64,000 nucleotides of DNA, from the NCBI GenBank assembly GCA_051530055.1, contig CM121342.1:5208001-5272000 (forward strand). The letters are read 5' to 3'. This DNA comes from Neoechinorhynchus agilis (taxonomy: Eukaryota > Acanthocephala). The translations under genes and the position numbers were made by a program. A model generated the notes under the pieces. It worked only from the letters and a program-made list of their open reading frames with translations, was not told where the DNA came from and searched no databases. Numbering within the stretch: position 1 is the first letter of the stretch; every line of letters starts with the position of its first letter. Shown here piece after piece: positions 35,646-46,323 of this stretch.

Positions 35646-36167
35646 CTAATCCTTACGCTCACTCGGCTTCCTCTTCAGAACTTTGTCCGCAATTTTAAGC
35701 AAATCGATTTTGCAATCAACATGTTCAATAAGCGAAATTCTACTTAGACGCAGTAGCGTTTGTGAAAAGAAATCTAAACGATCGATTGAAGAATGTTCAC
35801 TGCTCTGGTCATCGAATTCTAAAAAAAATCGAGATTCAAGAATCTTGATCTCCGAAATGACATCTTCGACGTCTCCTTGATCAGCAATGTCCTGATTTAG
35901 CTGATTTGCACAATCTCCTATGATAACGTCACGTTCCATGGGCTCATCAGCAACGCTATCCACCTTCACGATGGGAAACTCCGCTTCTTTTTCCAACACA
36001 TATTCATGCGACCATATCGGAACTATTCTCCCACACAAACAGGATTCATCGACTTCATCTGTTAAGTTCAATTCGTTTTTTAAATTTTGAAACATAATTT
36101 TTCCTTCGACCCTCTTCGTGGTTTGATTAGATGTCAAAAGCGATGTAGAAGGCGTTGTGAGGTTCAT
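35646..36167 (-). CDS. Acidic uncharacterised ORF, possible continuation of the BRD8-like gene
   Basis: A 173-residue frame overlapping the stop of the upstream BRD8-like frame by one base (TAATG). It is acidic (for example DEVDES, GDVEDVISEIK) with a predicted helical C-terminus ending KVLKRKPSERKD. I recognise no domain. Being on the same strand and directly adjacent, it is probably another exon of the same gene joined by a very short intron or affected by an indel. An independent gene is less likely. Confidence 0.45.
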   Translation of the reverse strand: MNLTTPSTSLLTSNQTTKRVEGKIMFQNLKNELNLTDEVDESCLCGRIVPIWSHEYVLEKEAEFPIVKVDSVADEPMERDVIIGDCANQLNQDIADQGDVEDVISEIKILESRFFLEFDDQSSEHSSIDRLDFFSQTLLRLSRISLIEHVDCKIDLLKIADKVLKRKPSERKD

Positions 36168-36571
36168 TAGCGTTTACTCCCGCCCCACCCATTGGGTTTG
36201 AACCACATGGACACTATACACTGCTCAAGTCTCTTCAGTACGAATAGATCCCTTATCATTCGAGCTCGGGCATCGGCCATAGTTTCAAATGTCAATCTAC
36301 TTTCGAGAACAAGTGCTACTGAATCGCCCTTATGGCTACTATTTTTTATATGGCAATCGTACTTTTCGACGAGTTTGGCGTACCGGAATCCGCACTGCTG
36401 GGCGGAAAAGTGCTTCTCATCGCAATCCGGGAACCGACGACGCATGTTTTTACTCACAGAGGCAAAGTTGCATTCACCTCCGAGTTCAGAAACATAATAA
36501 CATAGTGCCATTTCCTGTTCTAGTGTCCACGCGTGAAATACCGTCGAATTGTGGGACGATGGAACATGCAT
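36167..36571 (-). CDS. BRD8-like N-terminal domain protein (NuA4/TIP60 subunit candidate)
   Basis: Starting at the Met of MHVPSSHNS, the frame has a SANT-like block WTLEQEMALCYYVSELGG...FASVSKNMRRRF. It continues PDCDEKHFSAQQCGFRYAKL, then RLTFETMADARARMI and a helix LKRLEQC. The order WxxxE-x-LxxxV-x4-G, SVS+xx+, a (D/S)xKxCxxxY segment and the R-LTxExxxxxR helix matches the N-terminus of BRD8, a subunit of the TIP60/NuA4 histone acetyltransferase complex. The bromodomain is not seen in this window and is absent in many invertebrate homologues. The upstream Met at 36613 is also in frame. The gene is head-to-head with the UBX gene about 870 bp away. Confidence 0.55.
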   Translation of the reverse strand: MHVPSSHNSTVFHAWTLEQEMALCYYVSELGGECNFASVSKNMRRRFPDCDEKHFSAQQCGFRYAKLVEKYDCHIKNSSHKGDSVALVLESRLTFETMADARARMIRDLFVLKRLEQCIVSMWFKPNGWGGSKR

Positions 36572-37443
36572 CTTAAACGATATGAAATTTCGTTTGACAT
36601 GAAACAAAATCAAAAAGGTACACTAGGCAGCGAAAGGAATCACATGCTTCCTTCAAACCATGAGTCGGTCACATTTGTGCGTGCAGTTCGATTGAGTTTC
36701 GGTGGTGACCAAGGAATCCGAGTCCCGTCAAGATGTCCACCGAAACTACACGGCAGCAACCCAGAATTCGTCGAAACGTCTCTCACAATGAAGAGGAAAA
36801 GTATTCGAGGATGTACCCAGACCAAACGCACAAGGGATAAAGACTCAACTTGTGTAAGTGCTCGAAATCGACACATCATTTTACGAATAATCGCGTCTAT
36901 GTCGAAATAATCTAAAACAGAATTCTAGAAAACCTTCTTCTTTGTCGCCTGTGTAATTGAAAAAAATCTGCATAGCTCAAAGAGAGACAATTACGCAAAA
37001 GAAAAGTTGCAACCATTAAAGAACTCAAAAATTTAGCTGTCCATTATAATGCAAAGTGCTCGTTCATTTTCTCCGTTCCGATAAAGCCAATCATCTCAAA
37101 TCAATTAAAAGGAAATGTCCCACGTTTCCGAACGCATACACCACTTGCGTCTACACCCGACAAAAATCGTCGCTTGGTCCAGCTCCAATTCTGCGGTGCA
37201 CCTTTTGAAAACCTAGAAAAAAGTTAGTCGTTTTAGCTTTCGTAACGAGCATCTTTTAAAACTGAACTCATACTGTGATGAAATTAAAGCGTTGTTTTTT
37301 AAAAGGATCCCTTTATCAAGCTTAAACGGCACGAACGATTGCGACATAATTGATTGCTTTAAAAGCGCGCTAAAAACAAGAAAGATTCTTCGTTTGGTGT
37401 AGAGTAAAAGGAACCTTTGACTTTTAATCGACGATATACGGTG

Positions 37444-38352
37444 ATGGATGGACTTGTCGAGGATCTTGTAGCGATGGGATTCGAGGAATCTCGAGCCCGT
37501 GAAGCGGTTGAGAAAAGTGGTGGTGGATCTATATCGGACGCAATTGATTGGATTGATCAGAATCGATTACCCGATGCGGCGGCGGCGCCGCTTGATCAAG
37601 CAGCTTTGAATGAATCGACGATACCAGCGACTGAAAGTACTGCGTCGTCCTCGGTTTACATTAGGTGTGATATCTGCGGGAAACTGTTCAAGAACCAACA
37701 CGAAGCTTCGTTTCATGCGTATAAGACCGATCACGAGTCGTTTAGCGAGGCTCTTGGACCGGTGGTCAAACCTTGTTCACCCGAGGAGTTAAATGCTAGG
37801 AAAGAAGATTTGCAGCGGAGGATAAAAAAATTTAAGGAGCTCAGAAAAAAGAGGGACGTTGAGGAGGAAATTGAGAGAGAGAAAAAAAGACGGGCAGAAG
37901 GGAAATACAGGGGAAATATTCGCGCTGAGATGAGGGATATTCGAATGAAGAAAGAGGTTGAGGAGCGGAAAAGGGACAAGGAAGAGGAACGAGTTATACG
38001 TGCTAAACTTCTAAAGCAAATAGAGGCGGATCGACAGACTAGAAACTCAACCAAACATGACGCGGAAACAGTTACAGGGACGACAATCAAACCGACAAAG
38101 TGTTCTTTGCCACCAACTGATTCCTGTAAGATTCAAGTTCGATGGCCAGATGGGCGATGTTTTAATCGGACTTTTAGCCCTTCGGACACTCTGAGTGACG
38201 TGCACACTTGGATTCAATCCGAACTGCAATCCTACGAAAATTTCTCGTTTCAATCAACGTTTCCAAGAAGACGATACGAGGAAGAGGATAAGAGTAAAAG
38301 TCTGCAGAATCTCGGACTTTGTCCTTCTGCTTGTTTGTTTGTTCGAATTTAA
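37444..38352 (+). CDS. UBXN1: UBX domain protein 1 / SAKS1-like (UBA - zinc finger - coiled coil - UBX)
   Basis: The ~302-residue product begins MDGLVEDLVAMGFEESRARE, a UBA domain that binds ubiquitin. A C2H2-like finger CDICGKLFKN...HAYKTDHESF (residues ~75-105) follows, then a long charged coiled coil (~120-205) and a C-terminal UBX domain from KIQVRWPDGRCFNRTF to CLFVRI-stop. This is the full UBXN1/SAKS1 layout; the family couples ubiquitylated clients to p97/VCP. The Met at 37444 is preferred over 37417 because homologues start at the UBA domain. The gene is intronless. The next gene on this strand starts only ~140 bp downstream. Confidence 0.85.
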   Translation: MDGLVEDLVAMGFEESRAREAVEKSGGGSISDAIDWIDQNRLPDAAAAPLDQAALNESTIPATESTASSSVYIRCDICGKLFKNQHEASFHAYKTDHESFSEALGPVVKPCSPEELNARKEDLQRRIKKFKELRKKRDVEEEIEREKKRRAEGKYRGNIRAEMRDIRMKKEVEERKRDKEEERVIRAKLLKQIEADRQTRNSTKHDAETVTGTTIKPTKCSLPPTDSCKIQVRWPDGRCFNRTFSPSDTLSDVHTWIQSELQSYENFSFQSTFPRRRYEEEDKSKSLQNLGLCPSACLFVRI

Positions 38353-38493
38353 TATCACAAAGAAAATACTCTTGAACTACTTTAACACACGCCATTATGC
38401 GAGCACCTAAAGATTTGCACTTGGTACGATTCTTCCATCGCCAGTGCTAAGTTTGGTCAAGTGAGATTCTCAGCGGCGACGACGACGACGACG

Positions 38494-39159
38494 ATGAGGT
38501 TGACTTTGACAACATCGTTCAGTGGAAACGTTGTTGAGCGTAATTTCGATTCGAAGCTTACCCTTTTAGGCTTAAAGGAAAGGCTAGTTCTGGTTACGGG
38601 TGCGTCGGTTGAGAATATGGAGTTAGTTTTAAAAGATGTAAGGAATGATTTTGAAGAGATTATTAATGTGTTCAAGGGAGACGAGCAACACGACAAGACG
38701 TTGGATCAGTTAGGATTTAGGAGTGGTCACTCCGTCCACGTCATTGATGACACTCTTCAATTTGGTGTCTATGACGAAATGCATTGTCCACCAGTTCTCA
38801 AGTTAAACAACGACGACAAGGCACGCCCGAGTGCGCTTCGAGAATTCATCAAGGCTCGTAGAGCAGAAGCGAAAAAGAAAGCAATGTTCAATCAAACTCA
38901 CATTGGTACGAGATGTGTGGTGCAGAAAGACGGCAGTGCTTGTAATGGGCATACTGCAACTATTAGGTATGTTGGAAAGTCCCACGACGATTTCGTCGTT
39001 GGAATTGAATACGATGAACCAATTGGAAACAATGACGGATCATTAGACGGAACCGTGTATTTTAGTTGTCCTCCAAACTATGGCAGTCTAGTTCGTCCTG
39101 AAACAATAAGAATAATCAACAACAATGAACGTTGTGAAGACGAAGACAATGTCATTTAA
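38494..39159 (+). CDS. TBCB: Tubulin-folding cofactor B (ubiquitin-like + CAP-Gly)
   Basis: TBCB binds alpha-tubulin and works with TBCE in tubulin dimer assembly and disassembly. From MRLTLTTSFSGN the first ~90 residues form the ubiquitin-like domain, then DDTLQFGVYDE, a helical linker (ARPSALREFIKARRAEAKKK) and a C-terminal CAP-Gly domain from IGTRCVVQ to LVRPETIRI. The CAP-Gly signature reads GNNDGSLDGTVYF, whereas the usual core is GKNDG. The C-terminus is acidic and ends NVI rather than the common DEI/DEM. An in-frame Met 33 bp upstream adds only a Thr run, so the second Met is chosen. Intronless. Confidence 0.88.
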   Translation: MRLTLTTSFSGNVVERNFDSKLTLLGLKERLVLVTGASVENMELVLKDVRNDFEEIINVFKGDEQHDKTLDQLGFRSGHSVHVIDDTLQFGVYDEMHCPPVLKLNNDDKARPSALREFIKARRAEAKKKAMFNQTHIGTRCVVQKDGSACNGHTATIRYVGKSHDDFVVGIEYDEPIGNNDGSLDGTVYFSCPPNYGSLVRPETIRIINNNERCEDEDNVI

Positions 39160-41015
39160 CCAGCCCAAAAAAAAGAATTAGATTTTTGTTACCTCTTTCA
39201 GCAGATGACACATTTTTATTGTTTGTTCATAGGAGACATTTTATTGTGGACAACAACAATGAATTATCTTTTCAACATTTTTATTCTAAACACAAAAGTA
39301 GGACTTTCCTCTTAAATCATATAGATTCCTTTTTAATAACATTACAGAATGGCCTCTCCAGGAAGGTAATTTAGTCGTTAATCCATCAAAAACAGTTGTC
39401 CTACCACTTACTAAATCTTACTTCTCTAGGGCTCAATTGAAAAAAGATCTTTTCCATGCAGCCCATCGCCGATTCATTGGTCTGGGACGGTGCTGGTCTG
39501 CGCTCAATACCCCCCAAGACCGTAGACGGTTAGAAGTTTGTACATCCTCGTCCGGATTCTCAGCTCATCAGTGATTTTTATCTCTTCAACGAGATATTTC
39601 GTCCCCGTTTGATTGTGTGCGTCATCGAGTCCACTTAACCACCTCAGCACACTGCGGAATGTACAAACTTCGCCACTTTAGCCTGGATAAGCTTTCCGAT
39701 TTTTTAGAAGGGCTCAACTGAAAAAAGATCTGGCTTTGCATTCAACATTTTCACGTTTTTTAATCAAGAGACACAACCGAATACTTGGCAAAGATTTTCC
39801 ATCAAATAGGCAACGTTTTTTGATTAATTCCTCGCTCTCTGGAATATTTTATAAAGAAAGAAATCTCTTGAATCGTATGCTTCGCATTGGGTTCACTTTT
39901 AATTATATTTATAGAATTTTAATTACGCTTTTTGGAGGTTCATTATGTTTCTTTGCAAGGGTACGTCCTCCTGAATTTCGATTGACCTTTTTCAATCATT
40001 TTATGAAAAAACTGAAGAACATTTTAAAAAGGTCATCGTTCCCAAATCGAAGTCTCCTCTCGGCCTCCGTATTTTTTTGACTAAAATCTGGTAGCATTCT
40101 CCTCATTTTCCAGCCAATAAATTTTTATTTTTCTAATAAAACTTAATCCCACCAAATAGCTTGACTTTTATATTGTATTCACTAATTTAGTTGAAAAAGA
40201 CAAACTCGAAATTATAGTGTAATTGAGTCCTTATTTTAGACTAGTAATAGTTTTTTCTATGGAGGGAAAGGAGTCCGGGGAATACTGCGATCTAGTGCAT
40301 GCAAATAAAAATACACAGACTTCAATCAATACCTTTTAACCGTGGTTTAGTTAACTGCAACGACGTGGCTGTTTGGAGATAACAAATTTAAAATCACGCT
40401 TTTTTTATCGTTGCCCAAAGGTAAGAAAGTCCATTCAAAAAGAGTTTATTTTGGTTCGAATTAAACGAGCTCCTTCGAATTTTTTGATAGCACTTACAAA
40501 AGAAGCGGAGTTTTTCTGGTGACCGGCGATTCAAACGACACGGTCGGTTTTAAGTCGCAAAATTTTCCATTTAGATATGATTGGTTCTGTTTCTGTGGTC
40601 AAATTGTTGCTTAAGTGTGTACCTGAGTTCTCTTATCATTCTAAATTCTCCGATTTTCTATCAGACAAGCGGATTTTATTTCGCCATAAGTCACTATCGC
40701 CGATAGAACCGATCCACACATTAGGCTTCACAGACGGCGCAAACCCGCTTTGTATGCAGCAAAAGAAGTGCCTCCATTCGCGTCGTGATGGAAATGCTCG
40801 GGTTTAGACAGAAGCGCAGTAGTCGTTAACGAGATGATGTTAGTGGTAGAGATGGCAGCTACATTCTGTGATATTACTCATTGCATTGGTGTTCCAAGTT
40901 CTCCTTTAGAAGGAATCTAGGGTCGCACCCGCTCGTTGTGAAGAAAAGCTAACGAAATATCAAAGCATTGTCGAACGGGAATTTAACAACTCTATCGAAC
41001 TTGCAGCTCCTCAAG
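39160..41015 (+). other. Intergenic with degraded retroelement-like stretches
   Basis: Two pieces share an RAQLKKDL motif: one around 39.35-39.57 kb (EWPLQEGNLVVNPSKTV, then LPLTKSY, then LGRCWSALN) and one at 39736-40080 (LNRMLRIGFTFNYIYRIL). The second resembles the region between RT and the endonuclease in Penelope-like proteins, but no catalytic motif is left. 40577-40807 is a short open frame without recognisable features. No other gene is seen. Confidence 0.35.
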
Positions 41016-44000
41016 ATGGCTGATCTTGAGGCCGTTTTGGCCGATGTGAGCTATTTGATCGCAATGGAAAAGAGCAAGTCAGCGCCATCCGCTTCTGTTA
41101 CGAAGAAAATCGTTTTAGCCGATAAAAGGTGAGCTCCGTATTCTTACCGAGAATTCGATATTCTTAGCCTGACTTTTCTTAATAGTGTTTCTTCAGTCAT
41201 TACACGATATTTGAAGCGAAACAATAAATACAACTTTAATTACATTTTCAATACACGACACGGTCTGATAATCATTAATTGCGTACATTACTCATTTTCG
41301 AATTTAGGGTTTTTATTGTTTAAAGAATTCTGCTACCAGGGATTCTATCAGCCTATAACGGAGATTCAGTTCTACGAAGAAGTACGCTTACAAAAAATTT
41401 TGTTTTCATGAGTCTCTCTATAACTTAGATTCTCAATTATGAGAAAATTGAATCAAATATTGATCGTCTGCAATCTGCAAAGAAAATATATGACGGATTC
41501 ATCATGCCTGAACTTCTTGCTCACGATTTTGTAGGATGATCGTTTCGATATCTAATTACCAACACCGTCGTGCTTAGAAGTTCTCAGAAGCAGCAGCAAC
41601 AACGGTACAAAAGATCATCTATGAAGCAGGCCTTTCAGATTGTGGCCGAAGCCTACCCACTGATATTTTCGATGTTCGTTTTTTTGTCGCAATGATGAAA
41701 ATCCGATAGTCCACTTACATTTCGGTCTTTTTTGAGCATTTGGATTTGTTTACTAAAGCGGTCGCCCCATTGCATAATAATTCGAGCTTCGATTTTTGTT
41801 GTTCGCACAGTAATTCTACGTAATTGAAAGTCGATATTTCCAAAACCTGTAGCAGCTTATAATTTTGCTAAAACGGTCTTAATGGACTAGAAATGCTCTT
41901 TGCATTATTAAACCAGATAGCAAATTACGATGTTGATGGAACTCGAACTTTTTTTCAAATTTACGAAGCTATTAGAAGACTCTTGTTTAGGTATTGAGGG
42001 GACCGATATGTTTATGATAATAGTCAAAAATGCTTACAGTTCGGTCAACTTTAGGGAAGTGTTCAATCCTTGGGGCAAAATATGCCATTGTTAGCTGATA
42101 ATCATTTGAAATAAATTGCACGCTACAATAGGTTTCATTAATTTCTCCTTTTGTCAGTAGCGTATAAATCTGTGTGTGTGGTCTTAATAGATTATTCTTT
42201 AAAATCGATATCAATAGGCACAAACTAGATGTTCGTTAGTGAATTTAATATGATCTTCAGAATATTTGACACATGCACACACCATATTAAGTTGCCAACT
42301 AATGCCTCATGAAATATGTAAACCAAAATTAAAGTTTTTGTATACTTTTGAAGTATTCATAACAGTTCCATTTGAATACAGTGTATCAAGCAAGAAATCG
42401 AAGAATATCTTGAGGCCAACATCTTTCAGCTATTTTTGAAAAGTGAAAAGTATGTGCGATTCAGCCAATGGGTACACTTTGAACTCACAATGCAAGTAAG
42501 CAGCTTCTCCTTCAGATATAAGACTTTTACATATAAATACATTTAGTTGACAATGAGTGACTTTAGTCTTCATCGAATTATTGGACGTGGCGGTTTTGGT
42601 GAAGTTTACGGCTGCAGGAAGACAGATACGGGAAAGATGTGAGACCTTTTAAGATGAACTTTAAATATCCCGTTGTTGTGACACTATTTTCAACTCTCGA
42701 ATGCGCCACATATAGAACGCACAGTATTCCTTTTGACTACACCATTAGATTTTATATTACCAATTCTTAACTGACTGACGGTTTGTGATTAATAATTTGA
42801 GAGCGCATTTTTTTATTATAATGAAGTTTGAAAGCGTAGTTTTTTGGTCGTAATGAAAAACTCAAAGGTTAAAAATAGCTTTCCATTCCCGTAAAAATGA
42901 GTTGATTTTGGGTTTTTTCCTGATTAAGAATTTTGATGAAAGTGCCACTTAAAACTCACAGGGCTAAACTGAGTCCCCTGTAATACTTCTTAACTAAAAT
43001 TTCGACGTTACGTAATATTTATTTTATGAACATTTCCATTCCCGTAAAAATGAGTTGATTTTGGGTTTTTTCATGATTAAGAATTTTGATGAAAGTGCCA
43101 CTTAAAACTCACAGGGCTAAACTGAGTCCCCTGTAATACTTCTTAACTAAAATTTCGACGTTACGTAATATTTATTTTATGAACATTTCCATTCCCGTAA
43201 AAATGAGTTGATTTTGGGTTTTTTCATGATTAAGAATTTTGATGAAAGTGCCACTTAAAACTCACAGGGCTAAACTGAGTCCCCTGTAATACTTCTTAAC
43301 TAAAATTTCGACGTTACGTAATATTTATTTTATGAACATTTCCATTCCCGTAAAAATGAGTTGATTTTGGGTTTTTTCATGATTAAGAATTTTGATGAAA
43401 GTGCCACTTAAAACTCACAGGGCTAAACTGAGTCCCCTGTAATACTTCTTAACTAAAATTTCGACGTTACGTAATATTTATTTTATGAACATTTCCATTC
43501 CCGTAAAAATGAGTTGATTTTGGGTTTTTTCATGATTAAGAATTTTGATGAAAGTGCCACTTAAAACTCACAGGGCTAAACTGAGTCCCCTGTAATACTT
43601 CTTAACTAAAATTTCGACGTTACGTAATATTTATTTTATGAACATTTCCATTCCCGTAAAAATGAGTTGATTTTGGGTTTTTTCATGATTAAGAATTTTG
43701 ATGAAAGTGCCACTTAAAACTCACAGGGCTAAACTGAGTCCCCTTAATACTTTAACTAAAATTTCGACGTTACGTAATATTTATTTTATGAACATTTCCA
43801 TTCCCGTAAAAATGAGTTGATTTTGGGTTTTTTCATGATTAAGAATTTTGATGAAAGTGCCACTTAAAACTCACAGGGCTAAACTGAGTCCCTGTAATAC
43901 TTCTTAACTAAAATTTCGACGTTACGTAATATTTATTTTATGAACATTTCCATTCCCGTAAAATGAGTTGATTTTGGGTTTTTTCATGATTAAGAATTTT

Positions 44001-46323
44001 GATGAAAGTGCCACTTAAAACTCACAGGGCTAAACTGAGTCCCCTGTAATACTTCTTAACTAAAATTTCGACGTTACGTAATATTTATTTTATGAACATT
44101 TCCATTCCCGTAAAAATGAGTTGATTTTGGGTTTTTTCATGATTAAGAATTTTGATGAAAGTGCCACTTAAAACTCACAGGGCTAAACTGAGTCCCCTGT
44201 AATACTTCTTAACTAAAATTTCGACGTTACGTAATATTTATTTTATGAACATTTCCATTCCCGTAAAAATGAGTTGATTTTGGGTTTTTTCATGATTAAG
44301 AATTTTGATGAAAGTGCCACTTAAAACTCACAGGGCTAAACTGAGTCCCCTGTAATACTTCTTAACTAAAATTTCGACGTTACGTAATATTTATTTTATG
44401 AACATCTTTACCCCTTATTATTAGGTATGCGATGAAGTGTTTAGACAAGAAACGGATAAAGATGAAACAGGGCGAAGGACTTGCTTTGAACGAGATGAAT
44501 ATTCTGCGCACAGTCAGCATAGGATCGGTATTACATTTTGCGTTTTTATGAACAAAATCCAAGTTAATGCATTAAGTCGGCGTGTCCATTCATTGTTAGT
44601 ATGACCTACGCATTTCAAACAACGGATAAACTTTGTTTCATCCTTGACTTGATGAACGGTGGGCACATTTTGTTGCTGGCTCTTATATAATTGCTCTGAA
44701 TGAAGGTGGTGATTTCCATGAGTGAATTTCAAGCGAGCGAACTTTCAAAATGAATCGTTGAAATCCGCTCAAGTACACTATCACCTGACCCAGCACGGAA
44801 TCTTCACCGAGGACGAAGTACGATTCTACACTGCGGAAATTATTCTAGGACTTGAGCATATGCATTCCCGTTCAATTGTCTATAGAGACTTAAAGGTGTG
44901 ACTAATCGATTTAGGGGCGCATCCTCTAAGTATTCCGTTTGAAAATAGCCAGCTAACGTTTTGTTGGACGAAAGGGGACATGTTCGAATTTCTGACCTCG
45001 GATTGGCGTGCGACTTTTCTCTAAAGAAGCCACAGGCGAGTGTTGGTACTCATGGATACATGGCACCAGAAGTGCATATGAAAGGAGTTCAATATGACTC
45101 AGCAGCGGATTTCTTTTCCCTTGGATGCCTTATGTTCAAGCTACTAAGAGGGCATAGCCCGTTTCGACTTCAACAGAAATCCAATTGTGTGGAGTATGAA
45201 CAGACCATTCGGGAAATCGTATGACTGCTTTCTTTATTCGGTCGCGTTATGTTCTTCCTTTTTGAGACGAGGGAATGTCGTGAAACCCTATCTAACTCAC
45301 TATGCTCACTTCTTACCGGTCTTTTGGTCTACGATCCAAATCTTAGATTAGGGGGTCGAGGGTACGTTTTCTTAATCTAAATAAGACTCCTACAAAGGCT
45401 TTCATAAGCAGAGCCGATGAAATCAAGTCTCATTCCTTTTTCAATCTAAATTGGCATCACGTCTACAATCAAATGATAGTGCCGCCGATAATTCCTCCGA
45501 AAGGTGAAGTAAATGCTGCGGACGCATTTGATATCGGTAACTTCGACGAAGATGACACAAAAGGCATTAAGGTAAGATTAGCTCTATTCGTTCGGTATAG
45601 TAAAGAACCTCTTTAAGCTAACCGACATCGATCAAGTGCAATATAAAAACTTTTTTGCGATAATATCGGACCGATGGCAACAGGAGGTAGAGGAGTCGGT
45701 CTTCGAGAGCGTGAATGCGGAGACCGACCGTTTGGAAAACAAAAAGAATAAACAACTGAGATTCAGACATGCAATGTCAGCCAGTGACAGCTCTTCGGAT
45801 ATAGTTTTACACGGAATCGTAAGGAAGGGAAGTGAAGGATCGTTTGGATATCAGTGGCAAGTCCGATACGCTAAGCTTTTTCCGAACAGACTTGAGCTCT
45901 ATTCCGACCGAAGTGACAGACAAGTGGAAGTAAGAGAAAAGTTTTCTTCAATTTTTTAAACAGGTTTACAGGTATATACGATGGAGAACATAATTTCTGT
46001 GGAATCAAAGGAGTTTGCAGCGAAACTAGGAGTCAGCAGCCGAGTTCTCATTTTACGTACAAATCGGTCAAGTATTCCTGGATCGCCTATGTGTGGCACT
46101 GTTCAGGCCTTGAATCTCCAACCCATGTCTAGTTTTGAAGATGTTCTCTTTCTGTTCCAGGTAAAACGGACGGTTTGCTCAAACTTTCTGGAATGTGTGC
46201 TATTAGGACGAAATAACACTGGAACAATGGGCGGATGCATTGGAGGAGGCAAAAACCAGGTCAACCCAGCAACTTATTAGCTCAGGGCGGGCTTCTAAGA
46301 TATATGGAGAAATTTTACATTGA
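41016..46323 (+). CDS. GRK2: G protein-coupled receptor kinase 2/3 (beta-ARK type), spliced
   Basis: GRK2/3 phosphorylates activated GPCRs and is recruited to membranes by G-beta-gamma through its PH domain. Exons: 41016-41128, 41186-41262, 41308-41381, 41429-41530, 41578-41673, 42382-42495, 42547-42638, 44425-44527, 44577-44658, 44706-44721(?), 44774-44895, 44949-45218, 45267-45361, 45412-45571, 45618-45929, 45972-46160, 46207-46323. The N-terminus [20 protein letters not shown] is diagnostic. An RH domain follows, then the kinase: [12 protein letters not shown] loop, YAMKCLDKK lysine, [17 protein letters not shown] (DLG is normal in GRKs), GTHGYMAPE. The AGC tail has [11 protein letters not shown] and [10 protein letters not shown], and a PH domain ends ...[12 protein letters not shown]. 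About 710 residues, close to animal GRK2. One junction near 44721/44774 is off by a base. Confidence 0.9.
42882..44404. repeat. 153-bp tandem repeat inside a GRK intron, ~10 copies
   Basis: Starting from about 42882, CATTTCCATTCCCGTAAAAA recurs at 43031, 43184, 43337, 43490, 43643 and onward every ~153 bp to 44251. The copies are almost identical; the sixth and seventh have small deletions. The array occupies most of the 1,786-bp intron between the glycine-rich-loop exon and the VAIK-lysine exon. It ends 20 bp before the acceptor. Confidence 0.95.

Noticed and set aside
36533-36910. Plus-strand ORF of 125 residues upstream of the UBX gene
   Set aside because: It is antisense to the start of the BRD8-like gene and has no recognisable domain.
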